Position numbers and translations under genes: made by a program | Origin: QAMH01 sp900556425 | GTDB lineage: Bacteria; Actinomycetota; Coriobacteriia; Coriobacteriales; QAMH01 | DNA length: 64,000 nt | Direction: 5' to 3' | NCBI GenBank assembly: GCA_902475535.1 | Contig: CABRZR010000012.1 | Location: forward strand, 1-64,000 | The notes under the pieces: generated by a model | Database searches by the model: none | What the model was told of the DNA's origin: nothing | What the model saw: only the letters and a program-made list of their open reading frames with translations | Shown here: positions 41,307 to 51,126 of the stretch, one piece after another | How the letters are laid out: each line of letters starts with the position of its first letter | How positions within the stretch are numbered: position 1 is the stretch's first letter

Positions 41307-42536
41307 ATGGAAATGGAAAAGGACAAGGTCGTACTTGCATACTCGGGTGGTCTCGATACATCCGTCTGCATCAAGTGGCTCATGGAGGAAAAGGGTCTCG
41401 ACGTCATCGCGGTGACGGGTGATGTCGGGCAGGAGCGCCAGGACCTCGAGTTCGTCAAGAAGAAGGCCCTGCAGGTCGGCGCCATCGAGGCGCTGGCCAT
41501 CGACATGCGCGAGGAATTCGTCAATGACTTCTTGACCAAGGCATTGGCCGCCAACTGCATGTACGAGAACAAGTACCCGATGGTGAGCGCATTGTCGCGC
41601 CCCGTCATCTCCAAGAACCTCGTTGAGATTGCGCATAAGTACGGCGCGAAGTACATCGCCCACGGCTGCACCGGCAAGGGCAATGACCAGGTTCGCTTCG
41701 AGGTCGCCATCCAGAGCCTCGACCCCGAAATCAAGGTGCTTGCCCCCGTGCGCGAGTGGGATCTGCATACGCGCAATGACGAGATGGAGTACGCGAAGAA
41801 TCACGGCATCCCCGTTCCCACGACGAAGGCATCGCCCTATTCCATCGACGACAACCTCTGGGGTCGTGCCATCGAGTGCGGTGAGCTCGAGGATCCGTGG
41901 AGCGAGCCGCTCGAGGACATCTACACGATGACCACCTCGAGCTACGAGGCCCCGGCAGAGGGCGAGTACGTCGTCATCAGCTTCGACGCGGGCGTGCCCT
42001 GTGCACTGGATGGCGAGAAGATGAGCTTCCATGACATCATCCTCAAGATGAACGAGATTGCGGGCCGCAACGGCTTCGGCCGCGTCGACATGATCGAGAA
42101 CCGTCTCGTGGGCGTGAAGAGCCGCGAGTGCTATGAGGTGCCTGGTGCGCTATCCATCATCCAGGCGCACAAGGCCCTCGAGGACCTGTGCCTGGAGCGC
42201 GAGCTTCTGCACTTCAAGCCCATCGTGGAGCAGAAGTGGGCAGAGCTCGTCTACGACGGTCTGTGGTTCTCGCCCCTCAAGGAGGCCCTGGACGGCTTCT
42301 GCTCGACCACCCAGCAGCTCGTCACGGGTGACGTGCGCCTGCGTTTCCTCAAGGGTAGCTGCGTGACGGTCGGACGTCGCAGCAAGTACTCGCTCTACGA
42401 TTATGGCCTGGCAACGTATGACTCCGCCGACACCTTCAACCGTGACAGCGCCGAGGGCTTCATCGACCTCTTCGGCTTGTCGACGCGCGTGTGGGCGAAG
42501 CACCGTCAGGACGAGGGCTGCCCTGGCGTCGTCTAG
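41307..42536 (+). CDS. argG: Argininosuccinate synthase
   Basis: The 409-residue product has the PP-loop ATP motif VVLAYSGGLDTSVCIKWL, 'YIAHGCTGKGNDQVRFEV' and the C-terminal 'SKYSLYDYGLATYDSADTFN' region. It joins citrulline and aspartate using ATP. AAGGAAGGAAG lies before ATG 41307. It is followed by a bidirectional terminator, which ends the arg operon. Confidence 0.96.
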   Translation: MEMEKDKVVLAYSGGLDTSVCIKWLMEEKGLDVIAVTGDVGQERQDLEFVKKKALQVGAIEALAIDMREEFVNDFLTKALAANCMYENKYPMVSALSRPVISKNLVEIAHKYGAKYIAHGCTGKGNDQVRFEVAIQSLDPEIKVLAPVREWDLHTRNDEMEYAKNHGIPVPTTKASPYSIDDNLWGRAIECGELEDPWSEPLEDIYTMTTSSYEAPAEGEYVVISFDAGVPCALDGEKMSFHDIILKMNEIAGRNGFGRVDMIENRLVGVKSRECYEVPGALSIIQAHKALEDLCLERELLHFKPIVEQKWAELVYDGLWFSPLKEALDGFCSTTQQLVTGDVRLRFLKGSCVTVGRRSKYSLYDYGLATYDSADTFNRDSAEGFIDLFGLSTRVWAKHRQDEGCPGVV

Positions 42537-42571
42537 AAGACACGCATCATCGCCTTCCTGGCATCAAAAAA

Positions 42572-42605
42572 ACGGGCCGTGCATTGCGCGGCCCGTTCTC
42601 TTTGC
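42572..42605. terminator. Bidirectional terminator between argG and putP
   Basis: The stem ACGGGCCG(C/T)GC pairs with GCGCGGCCCGT. It is preceded by seven A and followed by TCTCTTT, so it can stop transcription from argG and from the convergent putP. Confidence 0.9.
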
Positions 42606-42615
42606 GGATATACCT

Positions 42616-42642
42616 GTGTCGAGGGGTCTGACCCCCTGACAC
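42616..42642. repeat. Short palindrome around GGGGTCTGACCCC
   Basis: GTGTC-GAGGGGTCTGACCCCCT-GACAC forms a stem of about 11 bp with a small bulge. It lies between the terminator and the putP stop. Similar palindromes with a GGGGTCTGACCCC core are familiar from coriobacterial intergenic regions (from memory). Confidence 0.6.
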
Positions 42643-42657
42643 GTTTACGAGATGACC

Positions 42658-44394
42658 CTAGCGGTCGTCTTTGGAATCCTCCTCGGAGACGACGACCTCG
42701 CCATCGGGGAACACGACAGGCTCCTTCTCGTCGACTTCCTCGGCCTCTTTGGGCAGGATAGGCGTGTCGACGGGCATGTTGACGCCCTTGAGCGGGATGC
42801 CGCCTTCGAGCACGGCGTCGAGGTGGCGGTCAACGAGCTCCTCGTCCATATAGTGATCGAACTCGTACTGGATGGCCTTCGAGGGCTCCTTGCTCAGCAG
42901 CGAGACGATGACGATTGCCAGGCAGCTCAGGATGAAGGCGGGAAGCAACTCGTAGATGCCGAAGACGCCGCCGAGTGGCTTGACGAGGTTATGCCATACG
43001 ATGACGGAGACGGCACCCGTCAGCATGCCTGCGATGGCGCCTGACTTGGTCGTGCGCTTCCAGTACAGGCTGAAGAGCGTGAGCGGGCCAAACGAGGCAC
43101 CCAGGCCGGCCCAGGCGTACGAGACGACGTTGAAGATGATCGAGTCCTCGCTCCAGGCAACGGCAATGCCGAAGAGCAGGACGCAGGCCAGCGTGATGCG
43201 GCTCACGATGAGCACTTGGTTGTCGGTGGCATTCTTCTTGAAGACGCCGCGGAAGATGTTCTCGGCAACCGAAGAACCCGTGATGAGCAGGTACGACGAG
43301 GCGCTCGACATCGAGGCGGCAAGAATGCCCGAGACGACAAGGCCGCAGAGAAAACCGGGGAGCATGACTTGCGACAGGAAGATGAAGATGCTCTCCGCGC
43401 CGGATTGGGTGAGGTACTGGGCGGGGAAGAGATAACGACCGATGATGCCGATCATGATGGCGCAGAACATGGAGATGACGACCCAGACGATGGCGATGCG
43501 ACGCGAGGTCTTGATCTCGCTGTCGTTGCGGATGCCCATGAAGCGCACGAGTACCTGCGGCATGCCGAAGTAGCCCAGACCCCAGCTCAGGGTCGAGATG
43601 ATGGTGAGCAGACCGTATTCGGCGGGAATGCCAAAGACGGGAGCACCGCCAAGCAGATACTGGACACCGTCGGCATCGACCTCGGGCGTAGCCGTTTGCA
43701 CCATCGAGAGGTAGCCGGGGATGTCGGAGAGGAACGCTGCGGTGTTCTCGATGCCACCTGCCATGGTGATGGAGCCGATGACGACGACCGCCAGGGCAAA
43801 GAACATGAGGCAGCCCTGCACGAAGTCGGTCGCGACGACCGAGAGGTAACCGCCCACCATCGTGTAGAGGAATACGATGATGGCGCCGAAGATCATCATG
43901 ACCGTATAGTCCATGCCAAAGAGCGTGTTGAAGAGCTTGCCGCAAGTGACGAAGCAGCTGCCCGTGTAGACGCAGAAGAAGATGAGGATGATGACGGCGG
44001 CAACCGTGCTCACGACGTTCTTGTCATCGTGAAAGCGATTGGAATAGAAACCGGGCAGCGTGATAGAGTCGTTGGCCTTTTCGGAATAGCGGCGCAAGCG
44101 CTTGGCGACGAGCAACCAGTTGAAGTAGGTGCCGAGTGCCAGGCCGATGCACGTCCAGCCCGCGTCGGCGGCACCGGTGAAGTAGGCGAGGCCGGGTAGG
44201 CCCATGAGCAGGTAGCCCGACATGTCCGATGCTTCGGCTGAAAGGGCCGTGAACCAGGGACCGACCTTGCGGCCGCCCAGGAAGTACTCCGACGAGGACT
44301 TGTTGGCACGCCTCGCGTAGGAAAAGCCGATGATGAGCACCACCATGAAGTAGATCAAGATGGCGATGATGACTGCGTAATCTCCCGTATTCAT
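42658..44394 (-). CDS. putP: Sodium/proline symporter
   Basis: The 578-residue product is a 13-helix SSS-family transporter with 'GGRKVGPWFTALSAEASDMS' (the Na site region of helix 2), 'LPGFYSNRFHDDKN' and 'VVSGILAASMSSASSYLLIT' with the helix 8 serines. An extra acidic C-terminal tail of about 70 residues has no transport motif. It imports proline with sodium. It lies opposite to and between argG and argH. A TATAAT box on its strand lies 36 to 41 nt before the start. Confidence 0.93.
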   Translation of the reverse strand: MNTGDYAVIIAILIYFMVVLIIGFSYARRANKSSSEYFLGGRKVGPWFTALSAEASDMSGYLLMGLPGLAYFTGAADAGWTCIGLALGTYFNWLLVAKRLRRYSEKANDSITLPGFYSNRFHDDKNVVSTVAAVIILIFFCVYTGSCFVTCGKLFNTLFGMDYTVMMIFGAIIVFLYTMVGGYLSVVATDFVQGCLMFFALAVVVIGSITMAGGIENTAAFLSDIPGYLSMVQTATPEVDADGVQYLLGGAPVFGIPAEYGLLTIISTLSWGLGYFGMPQVLVRFMGIRNDSEIKTSRRIAIVWVVISMFCAIMIGIIGRYLFPAQYLTQSGAESIFIFLSQVMLPGFLCGLVVSGILAASMSSASSYLLITGSSVAENIFRGVFKKNATDNQVLIVSRITLACVLLFGIAVAWSEDSIIFNVVSYAWAGLGASFGPLTLFSLYWKRTTKSGAIAGMLTGAVSVIVWHNLVKPLGGVFGIYELLPAFILSCLAIVIVSLLSKEPSKAIQYEFDHYMDEELVDRHLDAVLEGGIPLKGVNMPVDTPILPKEAEEVDEKEPVVFPDGEVVVSEEDSKDDR

Positions 44395-44429
44395 GAAAAC
44401 CTCTCGTCCATAAAGCCTAGTGGCGCACT

Positions 44430-44457
44430 ATTATAACTTTAGTACGGTAAAGTGAAA
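44430..44457 (-). promoter_or_regulatory. putP promoter
   Basis: On the minus strand TTTCAC (44457 to 44452) and TATAAT (44435 to 44430) are separated by 16 nt, 36 nt or more before the putP ATG. The same AT-rich stretch is the shared upstream region with argH. Confidence 0.6.
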
Positions 44458-44571
44458 GGAACTTTCTGCAGAGCGCTAGGTAGACGGGATGTTTGCCGCC
44501 CGTCGCAAGAACGGCGGCGCATCTTTGCTATATTGTCAGTTTGGTCGCGACAAACCAACTTGGAGTACACC

Positions 44572-46008
44572 ATGCAGAACACAACATCTTCCCCAGACGG
44601 CATGCACGCGAGCGAGGCGCTCTGGGGAGGTCGCTTCGAAGATTCCCCTACGGAGTTCACGCAGGCCTTCGGCGCGTCTTTGCCCGTCGACAAGCGCATG
44701 TGGGAGTCCGATATCGAGGGGTCGAAGGCGCATGCGCTCATGCTCGCTCGCCAGGGCGTTATCTCGGACGAGGACGCCGCAAGCATTCGCGCGGGGCTCG
44801 ATGCCATTGCAGCCCAGATTGACGAAGGCGATTTCGAGTTCGATATCGATGACGAGGACATTCACATGTCCATCGAGCGCAACCTGACCGAGGCCATCGG
44901 TGCGGCAGGCGGACGCCTGCATACGGGCCGGAGCCGCAATGACCAGGTCGCGACCGATGCACGCCATCATGCCAAGAAACTCGCCGCGGGTCTTGCGCAC
45001 CAGATGCTCGACCTGCGTGGTGCGCTCCTCGAGCTTGCCGAGGACAAGTTCGGCGTCGTCATGCCAGGCTACACGCATATGCAGAAGGCGCAGCCCGTGC
45101 TCTTCTCGCATCATATGCTCGCGTACTACTGGATGTTCACGCGCGATTTCGAGCGCCTGCAGGCGGCCCACGCGGCTGCCGATGTGTTGCCCTTGGGTAG
45201 CGCCGCACTCGCGGGCACGACCTATCCGCTCGACCGCCATTTCGTGGCAGACGAACTCGGCTTTACCAGCGTGGCGGAAAACAGCATGGACGCCGTGAGC
45301 GACCGCGATTTCCTCCTCGACCTCTCCTATGCCTGCGCGGTTGCCATGATGCACCTCTCGCGCCTGTGCGAGGAGCTCATCTACTGGTCGAGCAACGAGT
45401 TCGGTTTCATCCGCCTGTCCGATGCCTACTCGACGGGCTCGTCAATTATGCCCCAGAAGAAGAACCCCGACTTCGCCGAGCTCATTCGCGGCAAGACCGG
45501 CCGCGTGTACGGTGACCTCATGGCGCTGCTCACGACCATGAAGGGCCTACCGCTTGCCTATAACAAGGACATGCAGGAGGACAAGGAAGGCGTGTTCGAC
45601 GCGGTCGACACGCTCGGCAACTCCCTCGTGGTGATGACGGGCATGATTCGCACCATGCAGGTCAACGAGGATGCCATGCGCACCGGAGCGCTCGGTGGCT
45701 TCATGGCGGCGACCGATCTGGCCGATTACCTCGTTGGGACGGGCGTTCCCTTCCGCGAGGCGCACGCCATCGTGGGCAGGCTCGTGCTCGAATGCGAGAA
45801 ACGGGGAAAGACCTTGCAGGACCTGAGTGCCGACGATCTTGCCGAAGTCGACGAGCACTTCGCTGCCGATGCGCTCGAGGCTGTTGACATCGACAAGGTC
45901 GTCGAACGTCGCACGACCTATGGTGCAACAGGTCACGATGCGGTCAAGGTCCAGCTCGAGCATGCGCGCGAGAGCCTTGCGGCCGATACCAATGCCATGG
46001 TGGATTAG
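44572..46008 (+). CDS. argH: Argininosuccinate lyase
   Basis: The 478-residue fumarase-superfamily enzyme has 'GRLHTGRSRNDQVATDARHH', 'MPGYTHMQKAQPVLFSHHML' (catalytic His region) and the flexible signature loop 'GSSIMPQKKNPDFAELIRG'. It releases arginine and fumarate, the last step of the pathway. ATG 44572 has a TTGGAG site; the open frame upstream to 44452 lacks one. It has its own promoter region, divergent from putP, so it can be controlled apart from argCJBDFRG. Confidence 0.95.
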   Translation: MQNTTSSPDGMHASEALWGGRFEDSPTEFTQAFGASLPVDKRMWESDIEGSKAHALMLARQGVISDEDAASIRAGLDAIAAQIDEGDFEFDIDDEDIHMSIERNLTEAIGAAGGRLHTGRSRNDQVATDARHHAKKLAAGLAHQMLDLRGALLELAEDKFGVVMPGYTHMQKAQPVLFSHHMLAYYWMFTRDFERLQAAHAAADVLPLGSAALAGTTYPLDRHFVADELGFTSVAENSMDAVSDRDFLLDLSYACAVAMMHLSRLCEELIYWSSNEFGFIRLSDAYSTGSSIMPQKKNPDFAELIRGKTGRVYGDLMALLTTMKGLPLAYNKDMQEDKEGVFDAVDTLGNSLVVMTGMIRTMQVNEDAMRTGALGGFMAATDLADYLVGTGVPFREAHAIVGRLVLECEKRGKTLQDLSADDLAEVDEHFAADALEAVDIDKVVERRTTYGATGHDAVKVQLEHARESLAADTNAMVD

Positions 46009-46011
46009 GCG

Positions 46012-48171
46012 ATGAGAAAGCCGGAACTGCTCGCGCCCGCGGGAAATCGCGCGGCGTTCGAGGCGGCGCTTGCCGCTGGTGCCGATGCCGTCTATCTGGG
46101 AGCCGGATCATTCAACGCGCGGCGCAATGCCGATAACTTCGCCATCGACGACCTGCGTGCGGCATGCCACGATGCGCATCTGCGCGGCGTGCGCGTCTAT
46201 CTCACGGCCAACACGCTCGTGTTTCCAGGCGAGATGGACGATGTGCTCGCGATGGTCGCCTCTGCAGCCGAGGCGGGCGTTGACGCTGCCATCGTCCAGG
46301 ATGTCGGTCTCATGTCGGTGCTGCGCCGTGAACTGCCCGAACTCGAGCTTCACGCCTCCACTCAGCTCAACGTGCGTGGCAAGCGTGGTATCGAGCTGGC
46401 CACGCGCCTTGGCTGCTCGCGCGTGACGCTTGCGCGCGAGCTCTCCATCGAGCAGATCGCGCGTCTTGCCGAGCTTGGCGTTGACCTCGAGGTTTTCGTG
46501 CACGGGGCGCTGTGCATTTGCCAGTCGGGGCAGTGCCTGCTCTCGTCGCTTATTGGCGGACGTAGCGCCAACAGGGGGCTCTGCGCCCAGCCCTGCCGCC
46601 TGCCGTATAAGCTTGTCGACGAAGACGGCAAGACGCTCGCGCAGGAAGGCCAGTACCTGCTGAGCCCCAAGGACCTTTGTGGTATCGGGATGGTCGATCG
46701 GCTCATCGAGGCCGATGTCGCATCGCTCAAGATCGAGGGACGCATGAAGTCACCCGAGTACGTCTCCACGGTTACGGCAACGTATCGCGAGGCGATTGAC
46801 CGCGCATGGAGGGACCGGGCTTCGTACGAGGTCGCCGATGATGCCGAGGATGTGCTGGCCGAGGCGTTTAACCGCGGGTTCACGCAGGGTTATCTGGCTG
46901 GTGAGCGCGGTAACGACATGATGGGTTACCGGCGTCCGAATAATCGCGGTGTGGCCGTCGGGCGCGTCACGGGGTATTCCGCTGGCAAGGTCAAGCTTGC
47001 TGCGACGAGGGACATCGCCGTGGGCGACTTGCTCGAGTTCTGGACCTCCAAGGGACGTGTCACCTATACCGTCGAATCGTCCGACACCCTCAAGGGCGAG
47101 ACGAAGTACCTGGGTGTGCGCGAACCGGTATCCGTTGGCGATCGCGTGTTTCGCGTGCGCTCGGCCAAGCTCGCCGCCGATGCGCAAGAACGTACCGAGA
47201 CGGGGATGAAGATTCCGGTTTCCATCGGCGTGACCATGAGGAAGGGTGAGCCGCTCGAGATTGCCGTATGTGACGAGGCGGGCCACGAAGCGAAAGCGAC
47301 AGGTCCGGTCATCGAGGAGGCACGCACCAAGGCGATTGCGCGCGAGGATGTCATCGAGCACGTGGGCAGGCTCGGATCCACGCCTTTCACGTGCGAGGAC
47401 TGGCAGGTCGATCTGGACGAGGGCGTGGGCATTGGCTTTTCGACCCTGCACAAGACGCGCAGTGCCGCACTCGCCGCTTTCGAAGAAGCGCTGCTTGATG
47501 CAAACGGGCATACGGTATTGCCCGCCGGTGGCATTGACATCACGCGCGTGACGGACCTCTCCGACATGGCGCCGTTCACGACGGTCATTCGCTTCGATGA
47601 CACGAACATAGCCTGCTCGCTCGAGGAATTCGAGCCGGGCTGTGCCATCGGACCGCGCATGTACGCTACCAACATCGAGGCCATCCGCACCTGGGCCGCG
47701 CTCGGCGCGAGCTTCGTCTGGCTCTCGCCCGAGCTCACGCTCCACCAGATGAAGCTGCTGGCCGATGACTCGCCGCTTCCCCTTGGGATTATCGTCATCG
47801 GCCGCCAAGAGCTTATGGTGAGTGACCACTGCTTCCTCATGGCCGAAGGGCCATGTGATGAGCGTTGCGGCACTTGCGAGCGTCGCCAGAATGCACCGCG
47901 TTTTCTGGAGGATCGCAAGGGCTACCGCTTCCCGGTTACGACGGACGCATGCGGGCGAGGGCACATTTACAACGCCGTGCCACTCGACGTCGCGCACGCG
48001 ATCGGCGACTTGCTGCGTGCTGGCGTGCGCGGTTTCGCCGTCGATGCGACGCTCATGGGCGAAGGCGAAGCGGAGCATGCGCATAATCGCGTGCGTAGCG
48101 GAATAAACGGGACGAAGATCAAGAAGGGCGCCGATACGACCACAGGACATCTCTTCAGGCCGGTCGAGTGA
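46012..48171 (+). CDS. U32 family peptidase-like protein
   Basis: The 719-residue product starts ELLAPAGNRAAFEAALAAGA and has the U32 signature with 'EVFVHGALCICQSGQCLLSS' followed by NRGLCAQPCR. These cysteines probably bind an iron-sulfur centre, as in the RlhA/TrhP tRNA and rRNA hydroxylation proteins. A DUF3656-like insert lies near residues 380 to 520 and another Cys group at 'CDERCGTCERRQNAP'. Family members take part in RNA hydroxylation; collagenase activity is also reported for some. It begins 3 nt after argH. Confidence 0.88.
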   Translation: MRKPELLAPAGNRAAFEAALAAGADAVYLGAGSFNARRNADNFAIDDLRAACHDAHLRGVRVYLTANTLVFPGEMDDVLAMVASAAEAGVDAAIVQDVGLMSVLRRELPELELHASTQLNVRGKRGIELATRLGCSRVTLARELSIEQIARLAELGVDLEVFVHGALCICQSGQCLLSSLIGGRSANRGLCAQPCRLPYKLVDEDGKTLAQEGQYLLSPKDLCGIGMVDRLIEADVASLKIEGRMKSPEYVSTVTATYREAIDRAWRDRASYEVADDAEDVLAEAFNRGFTQGYLAGERGNDMMGYRRPNNRGVAVGRVTGYSAGKVKLAATRDIAVGDLLEFWTSKGRVTYTVESSDTLKGETKYLGVREPVSVGDRVFRVRSAKLAADAQERTETGMKIPVSIGVTMRKGEPLEIAVCDEAGHEAKATGPVIEEARTKAIAREDVIEHVGRLGSTPFTCEDWQVDLDEGVGIGFSTLHKTRSAALAAFEEALLDANGHTVLPAGGIDITRVTDLSDMAPFTTVIRFDDTNIACSLEEFEPGCAIGPRMYATNIEAIRTWAALGASFVWLSPELTLHQMKLLADDSPLPLGIIVIGRQELMVSDHCFLMAEGPCDERCGTCERRQNAPRFLEDRKGYRFPVTTDACGRGHIYNAVPLDVAHAIGDLLRAGVRGFAVDATLMGEGEAEHAHNRVRSGINGTKIKKGADTTTGHLFRPVE

Positions 48172-48252
48172 TTCATCCACCGCAATTGGCATGGGTGCTT
48201 CTGCTAAGATAGCGATTTTACATAGCAGTAAGGTTTGGTGAAAGGCAAAGAC

Positions 48253-49467
48253 GTGCTTTCAAGCGAAGAACAACTCCACATCATCCAGTCGGGCGTCGCG
48301 GGCATTACGCCGCTTGAGGCCATGAAGAAAAAGCTCGATCGCGGCACGCCGCTCAACATCAAGCTCGGTGTTGACCCGACGAGTCCGGATTTGCACATCG
48401 GCCATGCCGTGCCCCTGCGCAAACTGCGCCAGTTCCAGGACCTTGGTCATGAGGTCACGCTCATCATTGGCGACGGTACGGCCATGATCGGCGATCCGTC
48501 CGGTCGCAACTCGACGCGCCCGCAGCTTTCTGCTGAGCAGATCGACGCGAATGCCCAGACCTACATGGAGCAGGCAATGAAGGTGCTTGACCCCGAGAAG
48601 ACCAAGGTCGTGCATAACCGCGATTGGATTTTTGACCTTGACCTTGCCGACTTGCTGGGCCTGCTTTCCAACTTCACGGTTGCTCGCATTCTCGAGCGTG
48701 ACGACTTCTCCAACCGCTATCACAGCCAGCAGCCCATCGCCATGCACGAGTTCATCTACCCCATCATGCAAGCGTACGACTCCGTCGTCATCAACGCCGA
48801 TGTCGAGCTTGGCGGTAACGACCAGCTCTTCAACCTACTCGCCGGACGCGAGCTCATGGAGAAGAAGGGCATGGAGCCGCAGGTCTGCCTGACGCTTCCG
48901 CTGCTCGAGGGCCTTGATGGCGTACGCAAGATGTCGAAGTCCTACGGCAACTACGTGGGTCTCACCGACGAGCCTGCCGACATGTTCGGCAAGATCATGA
49001 GCATTCCCGATGAGCTCATGCCGCGGTATTACCGCCTGGCGACGGCGCTTCCCGTGGACGAGATTGACGAAATCGAAGCGGGTTTGGCAGCAGGGGAGCT
49101 TGACCCCAACAAATCGAAGCGTCGCCTTGCGCGCGAGATTATCGGGATTTATCACGGTGCTGACGCTGCGGCTGCGGCTGAGGAGCAGTTTGACCTTGTC
49201 TTTAAGGCACATGCGGCACCTGATGACATCGAGGTCTTCGACATCGAGCTCGAGGAGGACCCTGAGAAGGGTGGCGTCTACTTGCCCAAGTTGCTTGCAG
49301 ACCTCAAGCTCGTGGGCTCAGGTGGTGAAGGTCGTCGCATGATCGATCAGGGTGCCGTGAAGATTGACGGCGAAGCCGTCGAGAAGGGCACGTATCATCT
49401 GCCCGCCGCGCGGCTCGCCCATGCGACGCTGCAGGTTGGCAAGCGCAAGTGGGCCAAGCTCGCGTAG
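48253..49467 (+). CDS. tyrS: Tyrosyl-tRNA synthetase
   Basis: The 404-residue class I synthetase has 'SPDLHIGHAVPLRKLRQFQD' (HIGH), 'IYPIMQAYDSVVINADVELG' with the tyrosine pocket, GVRKMSKSYGNYVGL (KMSKS) and a C-terminal S4 RNA-binding domain ('RRMIDQGAVKIDGEAVEKGT'). GTG 48253 (MLSSEEQLHIIQSG) has an AAAGG site at the right distance; GTG 48238 and TTG 48235 upstream are possible. The short 80-nt leader shows no T-box. Confidence 0.94.
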   Translation: MLSSEEQLHIIQSGVAGITPLEAMKKKLDRGTPLNIKLGVDPTSPDLHIGHAVPLRKLRQFQDLGHEVTLIIGDGTAMIGDPSGRNSTRPQLSAEQIDANAQTYMEQAMKVLDPEKTKVVHNRDWIFDLDLADLLGLLSNFTVARILERDDFSNRYHSQQPIAMHEFIYPIMQAYDSVVINADVELGGNDQLFNLLAGRELMEKKGMEPQVCLTLPLLEGLDGVRKMSKSYGNYVGLTDEPADMFGKIMSIPDELMPRYYRLATALPVDEIDEIEAGLAAGELDPNKSKRRLAREIIGIYHGADAAAAAEEQFDLVFKAHAAPDDIEVFDIELEEDPEKGGVYLPKLLADLKLVGSGGEGRRMIDQGAVKIDGEAVEKGTYHLPAARLAHATLQVGKRKWAKLA

Positions 49468-49568
49468 GGGATGAGCCATGGGGCCAGAGGTCCCTCGGCA
49501 CATGACGAACGTTGCCGGAACAATGCCGCTACTCGGCGTTGAAAGTGCGGTATACTTCCTTCTCGCGT

Positions 49569-49645
<77 letters not shown>

Positions 49646-49655
49646 ACAAAACTAT

Positions 49656-49687
49656 AAGGCCAGGGGCTCAGGCTCCTGGCCTTCTTA
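49656..49687 (+). terminator. Terminator after tRNA-Pro
   Basis: AAGGCCAGGAGCC-type stem (AAGGCCAGG and CCTGGCCTT) with a GGCTCAGGC loop region and a short T-rich tail (CTTCTT). Confidence 0.8.
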
Positions 49688-49780
49688 GTGCGCGTGCGTT
49701 TCGCGTGCGGAATCGTCACGATGCTGCAGCACGTGTATCCTGGGTGGGAGTCGAATAAAGACGAGTTTTCAGGAGTGAAA

Positions 49781-50398
49781 ATGAAGGTATTGCTGATTAA
49801 CGGTTCACCCCGGCAGAATGGCAACACGGCACGCGCCCTCGACGAGATGATCGATGTCTTCAAGGCCGAAGGCATCGATACCGAGCTTGTGCGCGTAGGC
49901 TCCCTTGACGTGCGCGGGTGCATCGCGTGTGGATCCTGCGCTAACACGGGTGCGTGCGTCTTTGATGACATAGTCAACGAGATAGCCCCGGCTTTCGAGG
50001 AAGCCGATGGTCTGGTGGTTGGGTCGCCAGTCTACTACGCGTCTGCCAATGCGACGTTGATTGCCCTCCTCGATAGGCTGTTTTTCAGCACGCATTTTCC
50101 GAAGACCATGAAGGTTGGCGCGGCCGTTGCGACGGCACGGCGCGGCGGCATCACCGCGACTTACGACGAGCTCAACAAGTACTTTGGGATATGCGGCATG
50201 CCGATTGCCACGGGCCAGTATTGGAATGGCGTGCACGGGAGACTTCCGGGTGAGGCCGGAGAGGATACCGAGGGATTGCAGCAGATGAGGACGCTTGCAA
50301 GGAATATGACGTTTCTCATGAAGGCAATCGCGCTTGGCAAGGAGGAGTTCGGCTTGCCCGAGAAAGAGCCCCAGATCATGACGAACTTCGTGCGATAG
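49781..50398 (+). CDS. Flavodoxin-fold iron-sulfur flavoprotein (NADPH-dependent FMN reductase-like)
   Basis: The 205-residue product begins MKVLLINGSPRQNGNT, the FMN phosphate-binding loop of the family, and carries C-IA-C-GS-C-ANTGA-C (residues about 47 to 59), a compact motif like that binding a 4Fe-4S centre in archaeal Isf proteins. 'VVGSPVYYASANATLIALLD' forms the flavin pocket. It is likely a redox carrier or oxygen/peroxide-detoxifying protein in anaerobes. An AGGAG site precedes ATG 49781; longer in-frame starts overlap the tRNA terminator. Confidence 0.88.
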   Translation: MKVLLINGSPRQNGNTARALDEMIDVFKAEGIDTELVRVGSLDVRGCIACGSCANTGACVFDDIVNEIAPAFEEADGLVVGSPVYYASANATLIALLDRLFFSTHFPKTMKVGAAVATARRGGITATYDELNKYFGICGMPIATGQYWNGVHGRLPGEAGEDTEGLQQMRTLARNMTFLMKAIALGKEEFGLPEKEPQIMTNFVR

Positions 50399-50523
50399 CT
50401 CGCGTAGCAAATCTCGGCGGGATTTTGGAAGAGGCCTACTCCGCTGTTGCGCGGGTGTGAGACTTGTTTGCTCGCGTGCTCGTGAATGATAATGACGAAA
50501 AGGAAGAGTCATGGGAGGTGCTC

Positions 50524-51003
50524 ATGGGATCTTACGAGAACGAAGCCGCCATGGTCGAGGCGGGAACTGCCACGCGCGGGCACACGATGCACATGTACTT
50601 CGAGGAAGTCGATGCCGGGCTTACCGACGAGACGTCGCACCTCAAGCATAGGCCCGATTACTCCAGAAGTCTGCTCGCGCCGGAGAACGACGACATCTAC
50701 CATGAGTTTTGCCGATACGTGGACATGGAGGAACCCCGTTTCTTCGACAAGGTGGAAGATCCTATCAGCGTGGAGGGGCATACGGCAGCCGATGTGTACC
50801 TGGCGATGATTTCCCACAACGACCGCATCGTCGCTATTGACGGCGCCGCCGTCTACGCCATGCTCGCCAACCTGCGCAAGAACCCCGAGCTGTACTCGAA
50901 GGTGTTGGACTTCCGACCGACCTGCTATCAGAGCGGATGCGGTATGAAGGATGCCGCGTTCGACGCGGGTTATTACGGCGAGCGCAGATTCCCGAAGGCC
51001 TGA
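50524..51003 (+). CDS. Protein of unknown function
   Basis: The 159-residue acidic product starts MGSYENEAAMVEAG after a GGGAGG site. It has TRGHTMHMYFEEVDAGL with clustered His and Met, 'YHEFCRYVDMEEPRFFD', and a late CYQSGCGMKDA Cys pair that could bind metal. There is no export signal. It may belong with the flavoprotein gene upstream (125-nt gap), but the family was not recognised. Confidence 0.65.
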   Translation: MGSYENEAAMVEAGTATRGHTMHMYFEEVDAGLTDETSHLKHRPDYSRSLLAPENDDIYHEFCRYVDMEEPRFFDKVEDPISVEGHTAADVYLAMISHNDRIVAIDGAAVYAMLANLRKNPELYSKVLDFRPTCYQSGCGMKDAAFDAGYYGERRFPKA

Positions 51004-51109
51004 GCAGGATGCGGTAATCCGTCCAGGCGCGAAGCTCGTCTGATGCAGGCGATGTCCAAGCGCCTGCAAACTTTTCCGAGCTTTATCCTGTGACTTGAAC
51101 CTATTGGGG

Positions 51110-51115
51110 TATAAT
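51110..51115 (+). promoter_or_regulatory. -10 box of the tRNA-Gly promoter
   Basis: TATAAT lies 11 nt before the mature 5' end of tRNA-Gly. The best -35 candidate is CTGTGA, 16 nt upstream, which is weak. Confidence 0.6.
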
Positions 51116-51126
51116 CCGTCTACATT

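Noticed and set aside
46750..48192. 480-codon open frame antisense to the U32 peptidase gene
   Set aside because: Arg/His-rich composition and no motif; the + strand gene has conserved cysteines.
48172..48252. T-box riboswitch before tyrS
   Set aside because: The leader is only about 80 nt and has no T-box sequence (TGGNACCGCG) or terminator-antiterminator pair.
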